This document shows, piece by piece, positions 1 through 7,791 of a stretch of 15,685 nucleotides of DNA; positions within the stretch are counted from its first letter, which is position 1, and every line of letters starts with the position of its first letter. The DNA lies in NCBI GenBank assembly GCA_016839665.1, contig JAEOTU010000116.1:1-15685 (forward strand). Reading direction: 5' to 3'. The notes beneath the pieces are model-generated. The model did not search any database, had not been told where the DNA came from, and saw only the letters and a program-made list of their open reading frames with translations. This DNA is from Candidatus Hodarchaeota archaeon. GTDB taxonomy: Archaea > Asgardarchaeota > Heimdallarchaeia > Hodarchaeales > Hodarchaeaceae. A program made the translations under genes and the position numbers.

Positions 1-191
1 TAAAACAGCAGTTTGACGACCTTCACGACTCTCAATATTGTCTAAATTTCTACATCTTTACTATTTTAGCTTCCCCTGCATAATCTCCTTTGCCCCGAAG
101 AGAAGTTTTTTATCTTGATTGTAGAAATCAATAGGTAAAAACGGATAATGTGCAGTATTTCATAAACTATCTGTTTTTCCAGTTGATCTTC

Positions 192-1952
192 ATGAAACGA
201 GCTTATTTAAAATTAATTACGATTATGTGTTTAACCACTTTAACTTTGAGTCTTAGATCCCCGACCTCTCAATCTTTAACTGTTCAAGGGGTAGAAAATT
301 TTGGTGACTTCACGAAAATATCATCTGAGAATAACGTTGATTATCTGATCATCACCTCGAAAATCTTCATTGATGATGTTCAACCGTTAGCGGTTTGGAA
401 ATTACAACGTGGGTTAATTCCTGCCATCAAAATAGTTGAAAATATTTCTTCAACTTATGAAGGGGAGGATCTAGCAGAAAGGATCAAAAAGTGTATTCGA
501 GAATTCCATGAAGAAAGGAATACACAATGGGTCGTTCTTGCAGGCGGATCTTCTTATGTTCCCACTAGATCAGTTAAGGTAGAGTCTCCACGTGGAGGGT
601 ATAATTATGTGAGTTGTGATCATTATTTTGCGAATTTAGATGATAATTGGGAGTTACATGCGGATGGTTCCGCCTCAGTCATTGATTATTTCGATTGGGA
701 CGCCGAGGTGTATGTAGGGCGATTGCCTGCTGAAAATAATACTCAAATGAGGGGATTAGTTAACCGCTTGATAGATTATGAACGGAACCCTCCAGTTGGG
801 CCTTGGATGACCCATGCTCTTTTTGGAGGGGCTTTTGCAAATTTTAATTCAGACATTAATCATAATAATACCTTTGATGAAGGAGATATTCCCGAATTTG
901 ACGCAAATAGAAATCATAATTGGTTAAAAACAAATGTATTTCCAGCAGATTGGACAAGCACTCTTCTTGGTGAAACTGAAGGACTAAAAACAACGGACTA
1001 TCATATTGATAGACCTCTTAACGAACTTAATGTGATAGAAGAGATCAATAGCGGGGCTAGTACTGTAATGTTTGATGCTCATGGATCTAGCAATGGAATG
1101 TATCGGATGGTTTTTAGTCGTGACGAAGATAATGACTTACTATTTGATTATGGAACTGATGGCTCTTCTTCAGATCCGTTGATTAATGTCATGTCAACAA
1201 TTAATAACACTGAAGGGAAATTTGGATTTTATTTCCTTTGTGCATGTTCAACAGGTACTTTTAGTAGTCCAGGAGATTGTCTTTCTGAATATATTCTTCG
1301 TACTGCTGGTATCGGGTGTATAGCTAGTTCTGGTTCAGCACTTTACGATCCAGGATGGTATAATGGAGAACATGGTGGTTGGTATACCCAAGGTTTATCT
1401 TCACGATTCTGGAAACGATTTTTCACTGAAGGAGGAAATCAACCGGGAAAAGCATTTACTCAAGCAAAAATTGATTACATTGAAGATTTTCTTAGACTGG
1501 GCGGAAGGGAAGAACACGTAAATAGAACACTTATTCAATATAACCTAATGGGTGATCCCGAGGTTCCAGTTTGGACAACGATACCAGTACAACTTGAATA
1601 TACGGTTTCAAATGAACAAGACTCAGCAGTTTTAACTACCTTCAGCAACGATCAGTCAATCAGTCACGTAATTGTAACCTTAACCAATTCTACATATTAT
1701 TGGCGAGGAATTACTAATAATAAAGGCACAGTTACTCTCCCAGTCTCTTCAAATGAGCTTACAAACGTGACATTAACTTTGTCAAAAACTAATTATCTTC
1801 CTTGCCAAGATGGATTGGATAATACCCCAAATATTATTCCTGACATAATATACCTGATAACTAGTAGTTCGGTTAATTCGACTCCATTTTCTGAATTTTG
1901 GTTATTTATTATTGCGGGATTGATACTGACAAAACGGAAAAAGAAGAAGTAA
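192..1952 (+). CDS. Secreted gingipain-like (C25 family) cysteine peptidase with C-terminal membrane anchor
   Basis: Predicted extracellular cysteine peptidase of the gingipain (C25) fold. Starting at ATG 192 (586 residues) gives a classical signal peptide: MKRAYLK, a hydrophobic stretch to about residue 22, then the mature chain. A GTG at 150 would add 14 residues ahead of it and is less likely. The family pattern follows in order: the DYLIIT strand, a VVLAGG strand, DAEVYVGRLP, the catalytic His in FDAHGSSNG (H297), and the catalytic Cys in CACSTGTF (C352), then the conserved LMGDPEVPV segment that closes the catalytic domain. An Ig-like beta domain (about 475-555) precedes a C-terminal tail: a Ser/Thr/Asn-rich linker, STPFSEF, a hydrophobic helix and TKRKKKK. 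That tail resembles archaeal CTERM sorting or anchoring tails, so the enzyme probably sits on the cell surface. Substrate specificity cannot be read. The gene stands alone. Confidence 0.85.
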   Translation: MKRAYLKLITIMCLTTLTLSLRSPTSQSLTVQGVENFGDFTKISSENNVDYLIITSKIFIDDVQPLAVWKLQRGLIPAIKIVENISSTYEGEDLAERIKKCIREFHEERNTQWVVLAGGSSYVPTRSVKVESPRGGYNYVSCDHYFANLDDNWELHADGSASVIDYFDWDAEVYVGRLPAENNTQMRGLVNRLIDYERNPPVGPWMTHALFGGAFANFNSDINHNNTFDEGDIPEFDANRNHNWLKTNVFPADWTSTLLGETEGLKTTDYHIDRPLNELNVIEEINSGASTVMFDAHGSSNGMYRMVFSRDEDNDLLFDYGTDGSSSDPLINVMSTINNTEGKFGFYFLCACSTGTFSSPGDCLSEYILRTAGIGCIASSGSALYDPGWYNGEHGGWYTQGLSSRFWKRFFTEGGNQPGKAFTQAKIDYIEDFLRLGGREEHVNRTLIQYNLMGDPEVPVWTTIPVQLEYTVSNEQDSAVLTTFSNDQSISHVIVTLTNSTYYWRGITNNKGTVTLPVSSNELTNVTLTLSKTNYLPCQDGLDNTPNIIPDIIYLITSSSVNSTPFSEFWLFIIAGLILTKRKKKK

Positions 1953-1974
1953 TCATTCAGTAATTGGACAACGA

Positions 1975-2253
1975 CTAATACTTTGTACTTTGGATGAAAT
2001 GCGTGTCTTTTTTATGTTCTATTTCCCACTTCTTTCGTTCAGTACGTAGGTTAAAGATATCTACGTCCTTATAGATAAGTTTTCCTTCTTTAGGGGAAAT
2101 TTTTTGTTCAGTTCGCTCTTTTTCAGGAGTATAAATCAGAGAATCACCGAATTCGGTAATATTTACGAAAAAACAATAAGCATAAATGGATCTACGAGCA
2201 TCAAAATGGGTGTGTTGGTGTGACGATTGTGTTGGTGTAACTGAAGCAATCAA
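1975..2253 (-). CDS. Doubtful small ORF, unknown function
   Basis: A 92-codon open frame starting with TTG at 2253. I do not recognise it. The first 30 residues (rich in T, H, Q and S) look non-coding. The part from about residue 30 on (FVNITEFGDSLIYTPEKERT and the Lys/Glu-rich remainder containing LIYKDVDIFNLR) has a composition more like real protein. No clear ribosome binding site precedes the TTG. The frame opens only a little further upstream, to a TGA near 2290. It could be a small real gene, the decayed end of a longer one, or chance. Confidence 0.22.
   Translation of the reverse strand: MIASVTPTQSSHQHTHFDARRSIYAYCFFVNITEFGDSLIYTPEKERTEQKISPKEGKLIYKDVDIFNLRTERKKWEIEHKKDTHFIQSTKY
2211..2238. 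repeat. Short direct repeat TGTGTTGGTGT x2
   Basis: Two exact 11-base copies at 2211-2221 and 2228-2238, 17 bases apart start to start, in the intergenic region about 115 bases before the membrane-protein gene. Function unknown; it may be a regulator site or chance. Confidence 0.4.
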
Positions 2254-2352
2254 AGAAAGAAAATAAGTGTTGATTCGAAATCAATGGGTGCATCGATATT
2301 AACAAATTTAACATGAATTGATTTTCAATCTCTTTATTGTGCGGGAAGATTA

Positions 2353-3438
2353 ATGCAAAGGAAGATATTCTACTACCCAATTGTTGTATTTGTAGTCCTC
2401 GGGGGAGCGACAATATTAATTGGAGGAATTACCTTCGTTGTTCCTTTTACAGTTCCTGAGCCAATTTCAATAGGTGGGGTAGAAAATCCAAGTGCTTCTG
2501 TCATATTACAAGCAAACACAAAATATGAAGTAAAAATCCAAGTCCAGTGGTTAGAACGCGCAGAGGGATCAGGACAGCTAGTCATTCGTGACGAGAGTCA
2601 ATCAGTTATCGTTAATTTAGATCTCCTTTTCAATTCCAGAGAAGGTTATGGGATGTCATCTAAAGATTTCACCGTTCCCCATTCAGGCAAATATACCATA
2701 ACATTTCTTGAAGAGAGTGTTTCTGCAAGTGATCCTTTTAGCATCTGGATATGTGAAAAATCCTTTATGTCAATCCCGAGTGAAATCTTACTAATTCTGG
2801 GAGGTATTTTCTTCTTGGGGGGAATATTTGCTTTAATCTTTCTAGAGTTTTTTGGAGGTTCTTCTCCTTATTTTTCCGAAGTCCTAGAAGTGGGAGAAAA
2901 AATTCTAATCTTCCTTTTTGTTGCATTCGTTATCAATCTTATACTAGTCCTTTTAGTTACTATCATTGCAATTTTAAACATATCAGGGTATCTTGAAGAA
3001 TTAATCACACTCCCAACATTCATATTGGCATATGGAATCACATTGCCTCTAGTTTCACCAATTCTCGGTTTACTGGGATTAGGAGCCCTAGGGGCCTTAA
3101 TTTTAGTTTCAATTGCAATTATATATACAAGAGGTTACATTAGTGGGAAACTCGGGTGGAATGAGAAAGATGAAAAGAGGTACATTCTCATTTCTTTAAG
3201 TTCTTTCTACATGACTCCAATTATTGCTTATTTGATGGTATTTTATTTGAAACAAATAATTGACTCATCAGTATTCTCGTTTTCTAAAGTTTTAAAAGAC
3301 CCCTTCTCATTATCATTTAGCTTGGAAAAAGTTTTTTCTGCATGGTGGTTTTTTGGGCTTATTCTTCCATTTCTTCTAATACCAATCTTAATATCACGGC
3401 ACTTCCTTTTAAAAACTGTTGTAACAGAGGAGCTATAG
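2353..3438 (+). CDS. Multi-pass membrane protein with N-terminal extracytoplasmic beta domain
   Basis: 361-residue integral membrane protein of unknown function. Hydrophobic segments are visible at about 8-30, 142-166, 182-208, 219-258 (long enough for two passes), 277-300 and 331-348. Between the first two lies a soluble domain of about 110 residues (31-140). It is made of alternating hydrophobic strands (YEVKIQVQWL, GQLVIRD, SGKYTITFLE) and looks like a beta-sandwich, vaguely like GOLD or other jelly-roll lectin domains; that likeness is only by strand pattern. A charged loop near 263-276 (GKLGWNEKDEKR) is probably cytoplasmic. There are no catalytic motifs. A weak GGGAAG lies just before the ATG. 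Two small inverted repeats upstream could be operators. The gene ends in a small hairpin before the dehydrogenase gene, so it is probably its own transcription unit or weakly linked to the next. Confidence 0.7.
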   Translation: MQRKIFYYPIVVFVVLGGATILIGGITFVVPFTVPEPISIGGVENPSASVILQANTKYEVKIQVQWLERAEGSGQLVIRDESQSVIVNLDLLFNSREGYGMSSKDFTVPHSGKYTITFLEESVSASDPFSIWICEKSFMSIPSEILLILGGIFFLGGIFALIFLEFFGGSSPYFSEVLEVGEKILIFLFVAFVINLILVLLVTIIAILNISGYLEELITLPTFILAYGITLPLVSPILGLLGLGALGALILVSIAIIYTRGYISGKLGWNEKDEKRYILISLSSFYMTPIIAYLMVFYLKQIIDSSVFSFSKVLKDPFSLSFSLEKVFSAWWFFGLILPFLLIPILISRHFLLKTVVTEEL

Positions 3439-3452
3439 TATTAAAACTATAG
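3433..3452 (+). terminator. Small stem-loop over the stop codon of the membrane-protein gene
   Basis: CTATAGT (3433-3439) and ACTATAG (3446-3452) form a perfect 7-base inverted repeat with a six-base loop. The left arm contains the TAG stop. It is AT-rich and lacks a following T-run, so it may be a weak terminator, an RNA-processing site or chance. Confidence 0.25.
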
Positions 3453-3487
3453 TAAATCACGTGGATTTATGAATTGAAGTGAAAATC

Positions 3488-4510
3488 ATGAAACAACAGG
3501 TCATGATTACCCCTAGAAAGATTGAATTTCGAGATATTCCTATTCCTGAGGTAAAGGAAAATGAGGTGTTAGTAAAAATGATGAGAATAGGTATCTGCGG
3601 TAGTGACATTCATGTTTATCATGGAAAGCACCCACACACTCCCTATCCTGTTACTCAAGGTCACGAAGTTTCTGGAGTGATTGATAAAGTAGGGAAGGAG
3701 GTGAAGCATTTTAAACAAGGTGATAAAGTCACAATCCAACCACAAGTCGTCTGTGGAAAATGTTATCCTTGTATACATGGAAAATACCACATATGCGATG
3801 AATTAAAGGTTATGGGGTTCCAAACCACTGGAATGGCATCAGAGTATTTTGTTGCAGAGGTTGAACGCGTTTTGAAGCTTCCAGATAACATATCATTTGA
3901 GGAAGGTGCCATGGTTGAACCAGTAGCGGTAGCTTGTGGGGCCATCTCGAAAGTAGACAACATTAAAGGAATGGATGTCATTATATTAGGAGCTGGTCCT
4001 ATAGGAAACCTTGTTGCTCAAACAGTAAAAGCACTTGGAGCAAAAAATGTGTTAATTACAGACGTGAGTGATTTTCGATTGGAAATTGCTAAAAAAGTCG
4101 GAATCGATTATCTAATCAATCCAGTGAATCAGAATCTATCAGAGGAGATTGTGAAAATCTTCGGAATAAATAAAGCTGATTTAATCTTTGAATGCGTCGG
4201 AAGCAATACAACGATTAACGATGCTATTGAAAATGCCAGAAAAGGAACTGATATTATTGTAGTAGGGATCTTTAGTGAACATCCAACTATAGAGTTAGGA
4301 TCAATACAAGATCAGGAATTAAGACTTATAGGATCCTTAATGTATCAGAAAAAGGATTATCTTCAGGCAATTGAGCTAATTCATTCAGGAAAAGTTCAGG
4401 TCGAATCACTCATAACCGATCATTTTCCCTTCCAAGATTACAACAAAGCTTATCGATACATCGAAGAGAAGAAAGACCAAGTAATGAAAGTCATCATTGA
4501 TATAAACTAA
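3488..4510 (+). CDS. Zinc-dependent medium-chain alcohol/polyol dehydrogenase (sorbitol or threonine dehydrogenase type)
   Basis: NAD(P)-dependent zinc oxidoreductase of the MDR superfamily, likely oxidising a secondary alcohol, polyol or threonine-like substrate in the cytosol. Counting from ATG 3488 (340 residues), the catalytic zinc ligands are C37 in GICGSD, H59-E60 in QGHE and E144 in MVEP. The structural zinc lobe is C89, C92, C95 and C103 (CGKCYPCIHGKYHIC). The Rossmann motif GAGPIG is at 168-173, and D192 at the end of the next strand suggests NAD rather than NADP. A GTG at 3479 would add three residues. ATG 3488 is preferred because it gives the usual family N-terminus and has AGTGA five bases upstream. 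The next gene begins 13 bases after the stop, so the two are almost certainly one operon. The exact substrate cannot be assigned from sequence. Confidence 0.9.
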   Translation: MKQQVMITPRKIEFRDIPIPEVKENEVLVKMMRIGICGSDIHVYHGKHPHTPYPVTQGHEVSGVIDKVGKEVKHFKQGDKVTIQPQVVCGKCYPCIHGKYHICDELKVMGFQTTGMASEYFVAEVERVLKLPDNISFEEGAMVEPVAVACGAISKVDNIKGMDVIILGAGPIGNLVAQTVKALGAKNVLITDVSDFRLEIAKKVGIDYLINPVNQNLSEEIVKIFGINKADLIFECVGSNTTINDAIENARKGTDIIVVGIFSEHPTIELGSIQDQELRLIGSLMYQKKDYLQAIELIHSGKVQVESLITDHFPFQDYNKAYRYIEEKKDQVMKVIIDIN

Positions 4511-4511
4511 C

Positions 4512-4516
4512 GGAGG
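4512..4516 (+). promoter_or_regulatory. Shine-Dalgarno GGAGG that points to an ATC start codon
   Basis: GGAGG lies directly after the dehydrogenase stop and ends seven bases before ATC 4524, the point from which the UroD-family N-terminus reads. It is far from the first in-frame ATG (4599, 82 bases away) and 17 bases from an out-of-frame ATG (4534). Confidence 0.7.
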
Positions 4517-4523
4517 TTTAAAC

Positions 4524-5570
4524 ATCAATTCAAATGACCGAACACTCTCTGCAATCAAAGGAATTCCTGAAGACAAGATTCCGTTTAATCCTTTTGTAAT
4601 GCATCTGGCAGCAGGTTTGACAAATGTTGATTATTCAAGAGAGTATTGTCAAAGACCAGAAGTCCTTGTAGAAAGTCAAATGAAACTAATAGAATTGTTT
4701 GGTATTGATCATGTCCATGTAGCAACTGATGCATATCGAGAGGCTAATGCTTGGGGGGTCGACGTTCAGTACGAAAGTCATACTCCCGCTCCTATAGCAG
4801 GAACAGAATTACGAATAGAGGAGTTTGATTCAGTCGAAACTCCAAATCTTTTAGAAAATCAACGAATTCAAGATCGTGTGAAAGCTGTTGAGATGTTGAG
4901 TGAAAAGCTAGGTGGTAAAATGTGTGTGATGGGGTGGATTGAAGCTCCTTTATCAGAACTTTGTTATATGTTTACTATGGAAAAAATTATGGAATTAGGT
5001 GGTCACACACAGCCTAATTGGCACAAAACCATGACTAAGCTTGCAGAACGAATTCTACCTGTTCAATATGAATTCGCACAATTACAAATTGAGGCAGGAG
5101 CGGATATGATTGGTGTTGGAGATGCTTCAGTGAGTCAAATTGGACCTAAGAATTATGAAACAAGCACATTGAAAGTAACGCAGAAGCTCCATAGAGCTAT
5201 TAAGAAACAAGTCCCAACCTTGTATCATACTTGCGGAGATAATTCAAGAAGTGACATGTTGGAATTAATTGCTGTTGCAGCTGGAGCATCTGTGTTAGAT
5301 ATTGATTTTCAAGTTGATCTTACTCAAGCAAAAAAGCAGGTCGGGAGTAAGGTTTGTCTTCGTGGAAACACAAGTACAACAGTTTTAGGTAGTCCTTGTC
5401 CTCCAGAAGAAGTTATATATGAAGTGACTCGTACTATTGAAGCTGGGAAACCTAATGGCAAGTATATGTACGCCGCTGGGTGCGAATGGCCTTGGAAACC
5501 CCTTGACATGGCTATTCGAAACCTAGCTATTGCCAAGACACTCACCGAAAAACTAGGAATGTATGATTAA
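4524..5570 (+). CDS. UroD/MtaA-family corrinoid methyltransferase-like protein (apparent ATC start)
   Basis: Protein of the uroporphyrinogen decarboxylase / MtaA-MtbA superfamily, likely a cobalamin-linked methyltransferase rather than a haem enzyme. The zinc pattern His-X-Cys...Cys is intact: H235 and C237 in YHTCGDN and C320 in AAGCEWPW (numbering from 4524). GVGDASVSQIGPKNYE fits the segment that MtaA-type proteins use before the metal site. The frame is open from 4506 and reads NSNDRTLSAIKGIPEDKIPF before the first in-frame ATG at 4599. This matches the family N-terminus and the other copy in this window (NSRDRVLAAINQKPLDQFPL). No ATG, GTG or TTG exists in that stretch, so the true start is probably ATC 4524, seven bases after a GGAGG. 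A conservative start would be 4599 (323 residues). It sits in an operon with the dehydrogenase upstream. No corrinoid protein is in view, so the methyl donor is unknown. Confidence 0.85.
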   Translation: MNSNDRTLSAIKGIPEDKIPFNPFVMHLAAGLTNVDYSREYCQRPEVLVESQMKLIELFGIDHVHVATDAYREANAWGVDVQYESHTPAPIAGTELRIEEFDSVETPNLLENQRIQDRVKAVEMLSEKLGGKMCVMGWIEAPLSELCYMFTMEKIMELGGHTQPNWHKTMTKLAERILPVQYEFAQLQIEAGADMIGVGDASVSQIGPKNYETSTLKVTQKLHRAIKKQVPTLYHTCGDNSRSDMLELIAVAAGASVLDIDFQVDLTQAKKQVGSKVCLRGNTSTTVLGSPCPPEEVIYEVTRTIEAGKPNGKYMYAAGCEWPWKPLDMAIRNLAIAKTLTEKLGMYD

Positions 5571-5580
5571 AATAAAATAA
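5569..5580 (-). terminator. T-rich tract after the LRR gene
   Basis: On the minus strand this reads TTATTTTATTTT, directly downstream of the LRR gene. T-rich tracts of this kind terminate transcription in archaea. It lies in the 17-base gap between two convergent genes and overlaps the end of the methyltransferase gene. Confidence 0.35.
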
Positions 5581-5587
5581 GTCCTTA

Positions 5588-6112
5588 CTATATTTCTTTA
5601 TTGTTTAAATAAACTTTACAATTATTCTTTTTTAATTTGATAATTGGATCTGGAAGTGTATCAAGTTTTTTACTTCCAATTGATAATTCTTCTAGATTTA
5701 TTAAATTTCCAATCTCTTCTGGTATTTCAATCAAATCATCTTCAAGTAAATATAAGTAAACTAGATTCTTTAAATTTTCAATGGATTTCGGAATCGTTTT
5801 GATCTTGTTTCCTCCAATATAGAGCTCTTTTAATGAATTCAAAGATCCAATTTCTTCTGGTAACTTGATTAATCCATTATTAACTAAATTTAGAACTTCA
5901 AGATTTTTCAGGGTCCAAAGCTCGTTAGGAATATCAATTAGTTTTTGATCATAAAATCCAATTCCAAAAATAGTTCTTTTATGGATATAAACACCGAAGT
6001 CGTTCCAATTGACTTGTTCATCAAGAGTTGGAATCTGATCATTGAGAATTGTGTCTAATCGCTTTAAAACAGTTGTTTCAGATTCGTTCTTCAATTTTTT
6101 TTGCCAATCCAA
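5588..6112 (-). CDS. Small leucine-rich-repeat protein
   Basis: 174-residue protein with five LRRs of exactly 23 residues (about 48-70, 71-93, 94-116, 117-139, 140-162). The consensus is LxxLxLxxNxLxxLPxxIxxLxN, the type found in SHOC2-like and Roco-associated LRRs. A 47-residue Lys/Asp-rich lead-in precedes them and a short capping strand (CKVYLNN) follows. There is no signal peptide, membrane segment or enzyme domain, so it is probably a cytosolic protein-binding scaffold. The start is TTG 6112. GGTG lies five bases upstream and an in-frame TAG closes the frame shortly before it, with no ATG available. It diverges from the lipase-like gene across 149 bases and converges on the methyltransferase gene with a 17-base gap. 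The binding partner is unknown. Confidence 0.8.
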   Translation of the reverse strand: MDWQKKLKNESETTVLKRLDTILNDQIPTLDEQVNWNDFGVYIHKRTIFGIGFYDQKLIDIPNELWTLKNLEVLNLVNNGLIKLPEEIGSLNSLKELYIGGNKIKTIPKSIENLKNLVYLYLLEDDLIEIPEEIGNLINLEELSIGSKKLDTLPDPIIKLKKNNCKVYLNNKEI

Positions 6113-6225
6113 GTTAACACCATCATTCTAAACAGCTATTAATTGATCTATTGCCCTTTGTACATCAAATATGGAAAGTGCAATTCTACCAAAAAAGGAT
6201 ATTGAATGAAAGAGAATAAGAGAGA

Positions 6226-6240
6226 AAAGTTAAAAAAAAC
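6226..6240 (+). promoter_or_regulatory. A/T-rich promoter element for the lipase-like gene
   Basis: An A-rich box (AAAGTTAAAAAAAAC) lies about 22-36 bases before ATG 6262. No Shine-Dalgarno sequence is visible before that ATG. The spacing fits an archaeal TATA-type box driving a leaderless transcript. AAGTT and AACTT within it also form a short inverted repeat. Confidence 0.4.
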
Positions 6241-6261
6241 TTAAAGAATCAATCTAAATTA

Positions 6262-7788
6262 ATGAGTGAAATTGATTATCATATTTTAGATATCTACGAA
6301 GGAAATAATCTCGAAAATGGAATTTTACAGAATATTCCAGCTTTTTTAACCGTTTCATTTGAGAGAGAGACGAATTATACCTTTCTTGCTAAATCTCCAG
6401 AAGGTATTGTCACAGGAAAGACATCTGGCTTCGCTCGTCCAGGTTTTAATCATCAATGGCGCCTCCCTGACCTAGAACAACCTGGAAATTGGATCATTGA
6501 GATCTATTTACATTCAGAAAGTTCAGAAGAGAGCTTTCGTGAGATAATACCAATCCATCTTCCTTCAAAATTGTTAGAATATGCAGAGGATGTAGAGGAA
6601 GATGACGATTTAGCTGAATTAACTTTACCAACTCAAGATGAAATTCAATATGTTGACGTGACATCCAAATTAGTAGAGTTAGATGCTCACTGGTTATTAA
6701 TTGAGCCTAAGCTACAGATTTGGCGTTATATTTACCAAGATGTAGAAAGTAAATTGAAAGAAGAACGATTTGTCCCAATTTTACTTGTCCATGGATTTAA
6801 TTCAAATTATGCGACCTGGAATTGGATGGTTAGATACTTCTGGGGAGATGGTTTTCGGAATATTTTTGCGATGGCTTTGTACGATGATCGACTTGGAGTA
6901 GAGAAAAATACTCAGCATTTAGAACAAGTCATTGACGAGGTCTTAAATTTAACAAATAGTGAATCTCTTTATCTCATCGGACATTCACTTGGAGGGTTAG
7001 TTGGTAGACATTATGTGAAGATGTACAATCCTAAGAAGATTAAACTCCTGATAACTCTTGGTTCTCCTCATCTGTGTGGGTTATCACGAATCCCAAGATT
7101 TGTGGCGTTTAATATCATCAATCGTAACGCTCAACAAACACAACTTGAACTATCAATGCATCCTCAGAGCTCAACCGCTAAATTAACTCAAACGATTTCT
7201 GAAGCAGACTTGTATGTCCTAACGATGGTAAATATTTGTGGAACAAAATTTCGTGGGGGTGACACGGGATTCAAGCTCAAAGACAATTTAGTTCCAGATA
7301 TGATTAATTTAGGTGTGAATTATATTCATACTTCATTACACCGGAATGAAGATAGCTACAGAATCATCCGCGATCTAATATTCGGAAATTCAATTATCTA
7401 TAAAATACGCTTGCTTTACATAACTCCTACAAAAAAACCGTCAAAAAAGGTGAAGTTTTGCTTATTTTTAAAGCCAAAGGATAAGAAAGACTACCAACGC
7501 TATCCATTCAAAGATTATATACAGATTGGGACAAAGAATGAACCGTTTATCCCCCAAATCCCCATGATTATCTTTACTTACTTAAGAGATGAAGAAAACA
7601 TAAAAACAGAAAGACTAGAAATTCAAATCCGGAAAGGTAAAAGAAAAGTCTTAGTTGAGGATGAAATTATAATAGCCCTTGGGGATAAAGAGGAAGTTAG
7701 TGACCATTTTAGTATTGATACTGGGACTGGTTACTTGTTCCAATTTGCTGTATATTCCTATCGACTTAATTATGGATTTTTCGATTAA
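6262..7788 (+). CDS. Lipase/esterase-like alpha/beta hydrolase with flanking beta domains
   Basis: 508-residue serine hydrolase, probably a cytosolic lipase, esterase or acyltransferase of the PGAP1/LipA-like class. Residues 1 to about 110 look like an Ig-like beta domain, followed by an acidic linker (EDVEEDDDLAEL). The catalytic domain runs from about 165 to 375. The oxyanion motif LLVHGF contains H177-G178, the nucleophile S242 is in GHSLGG, D341 in KDNLVPD is the probable acid, and H360 (or H356) in HTSLHRNE is the probable base. The last 130 residues form a second beta-rich domain, possibly C2/PLAT-like, which could bind membranes or lipids; this is a guess from strand pattern. There is no signal peptide. 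The gene diverges from the LRR gene and ends three bases from the convergent acyltransferase gene. The substrate is not determined. Confidence 0.8.
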   Translation: MSEIDYHILDIYEGNNLENGILQNIPAFLTVSFERETNYTFLAKSPEGIVTGKTSGFARPGFNHQWRLPDLEQPGNWIIEIYLHSESSEESFREIIPIHLPSKLLEYAEDVEEDDDLAELTLPTQDEIQYVDVTSKLVELDAHWLLIEPKLQIWRYIYQDVESKLKEERFVPILLVHGFNSNYATWNWMVRYFWGDGFRNIFAMALYDDRLGVEKNTQHLEQVIDEVLNLTNSESLYLIGHSLGGLVGRHYVKMYNPKKIKLLITLGSPHLCGLSRIPRFVAFNIINRNAQQTQLELSMHPQSSTAKLTQTISEADLYVLTMVNICGTKFRGGDTGFKLKDNLVPDMINLGVNYIHTSLHRNEDSYRIIRDLIFGNSIIYKIRLLYITPTKKPSKKVKFCLFLKPKDKKDYQRYPFKDYIQIGTKNEPFIPQIPMIIFTYLRDEENIKTERLEIQIRKGKRKVLVEDEIIIALGDKEEVSDHFSIDTGTGYLFQFAVYSYRLNYGFFD

Positions 7789-7791
7789 GGA

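Larger units (their letters stand above)
1953..2352. other. 400-base intergenic region with small repeats
   Basis: No confident gene. It holds a doubtful minus-strand small ORF (listed separately), an 11-base direct repeat TGTGTTGGTGT at 2211-2221 and 2228-2238, and two related inverted repeats ahead of the membrane-protein gene: TTGATT-CGA-AATCAA (2270-2284) and ATTGA-TTT-TCAAT (2317-2329). The right half is presumably the promoter of the gene at 2353. Confidence 0.5.

Noticed and set aside
1..57. Minus-strand open frame running off the left edge (NLDNIESREGRQTAVL)
   Set aside because: It looks protein-like but has no usable start codon and is too short to judge. Bases 1-191 hold no other supportable feature.
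2201..2413. 70-codon minus-strand open frame before the membrane-protein gene
   Set aside because: Composition is non-protein-like, it overlaps the start of a better gene, and it has no ribosome binding site.
4524..5570. True uroporphyrinogen decarboxylase (HemE) for haem synthesis
   Set aside because: The His-X-Cys...Cys zinc pattern and the MtaA-like segments point to corrinoid methyl transfer instead.
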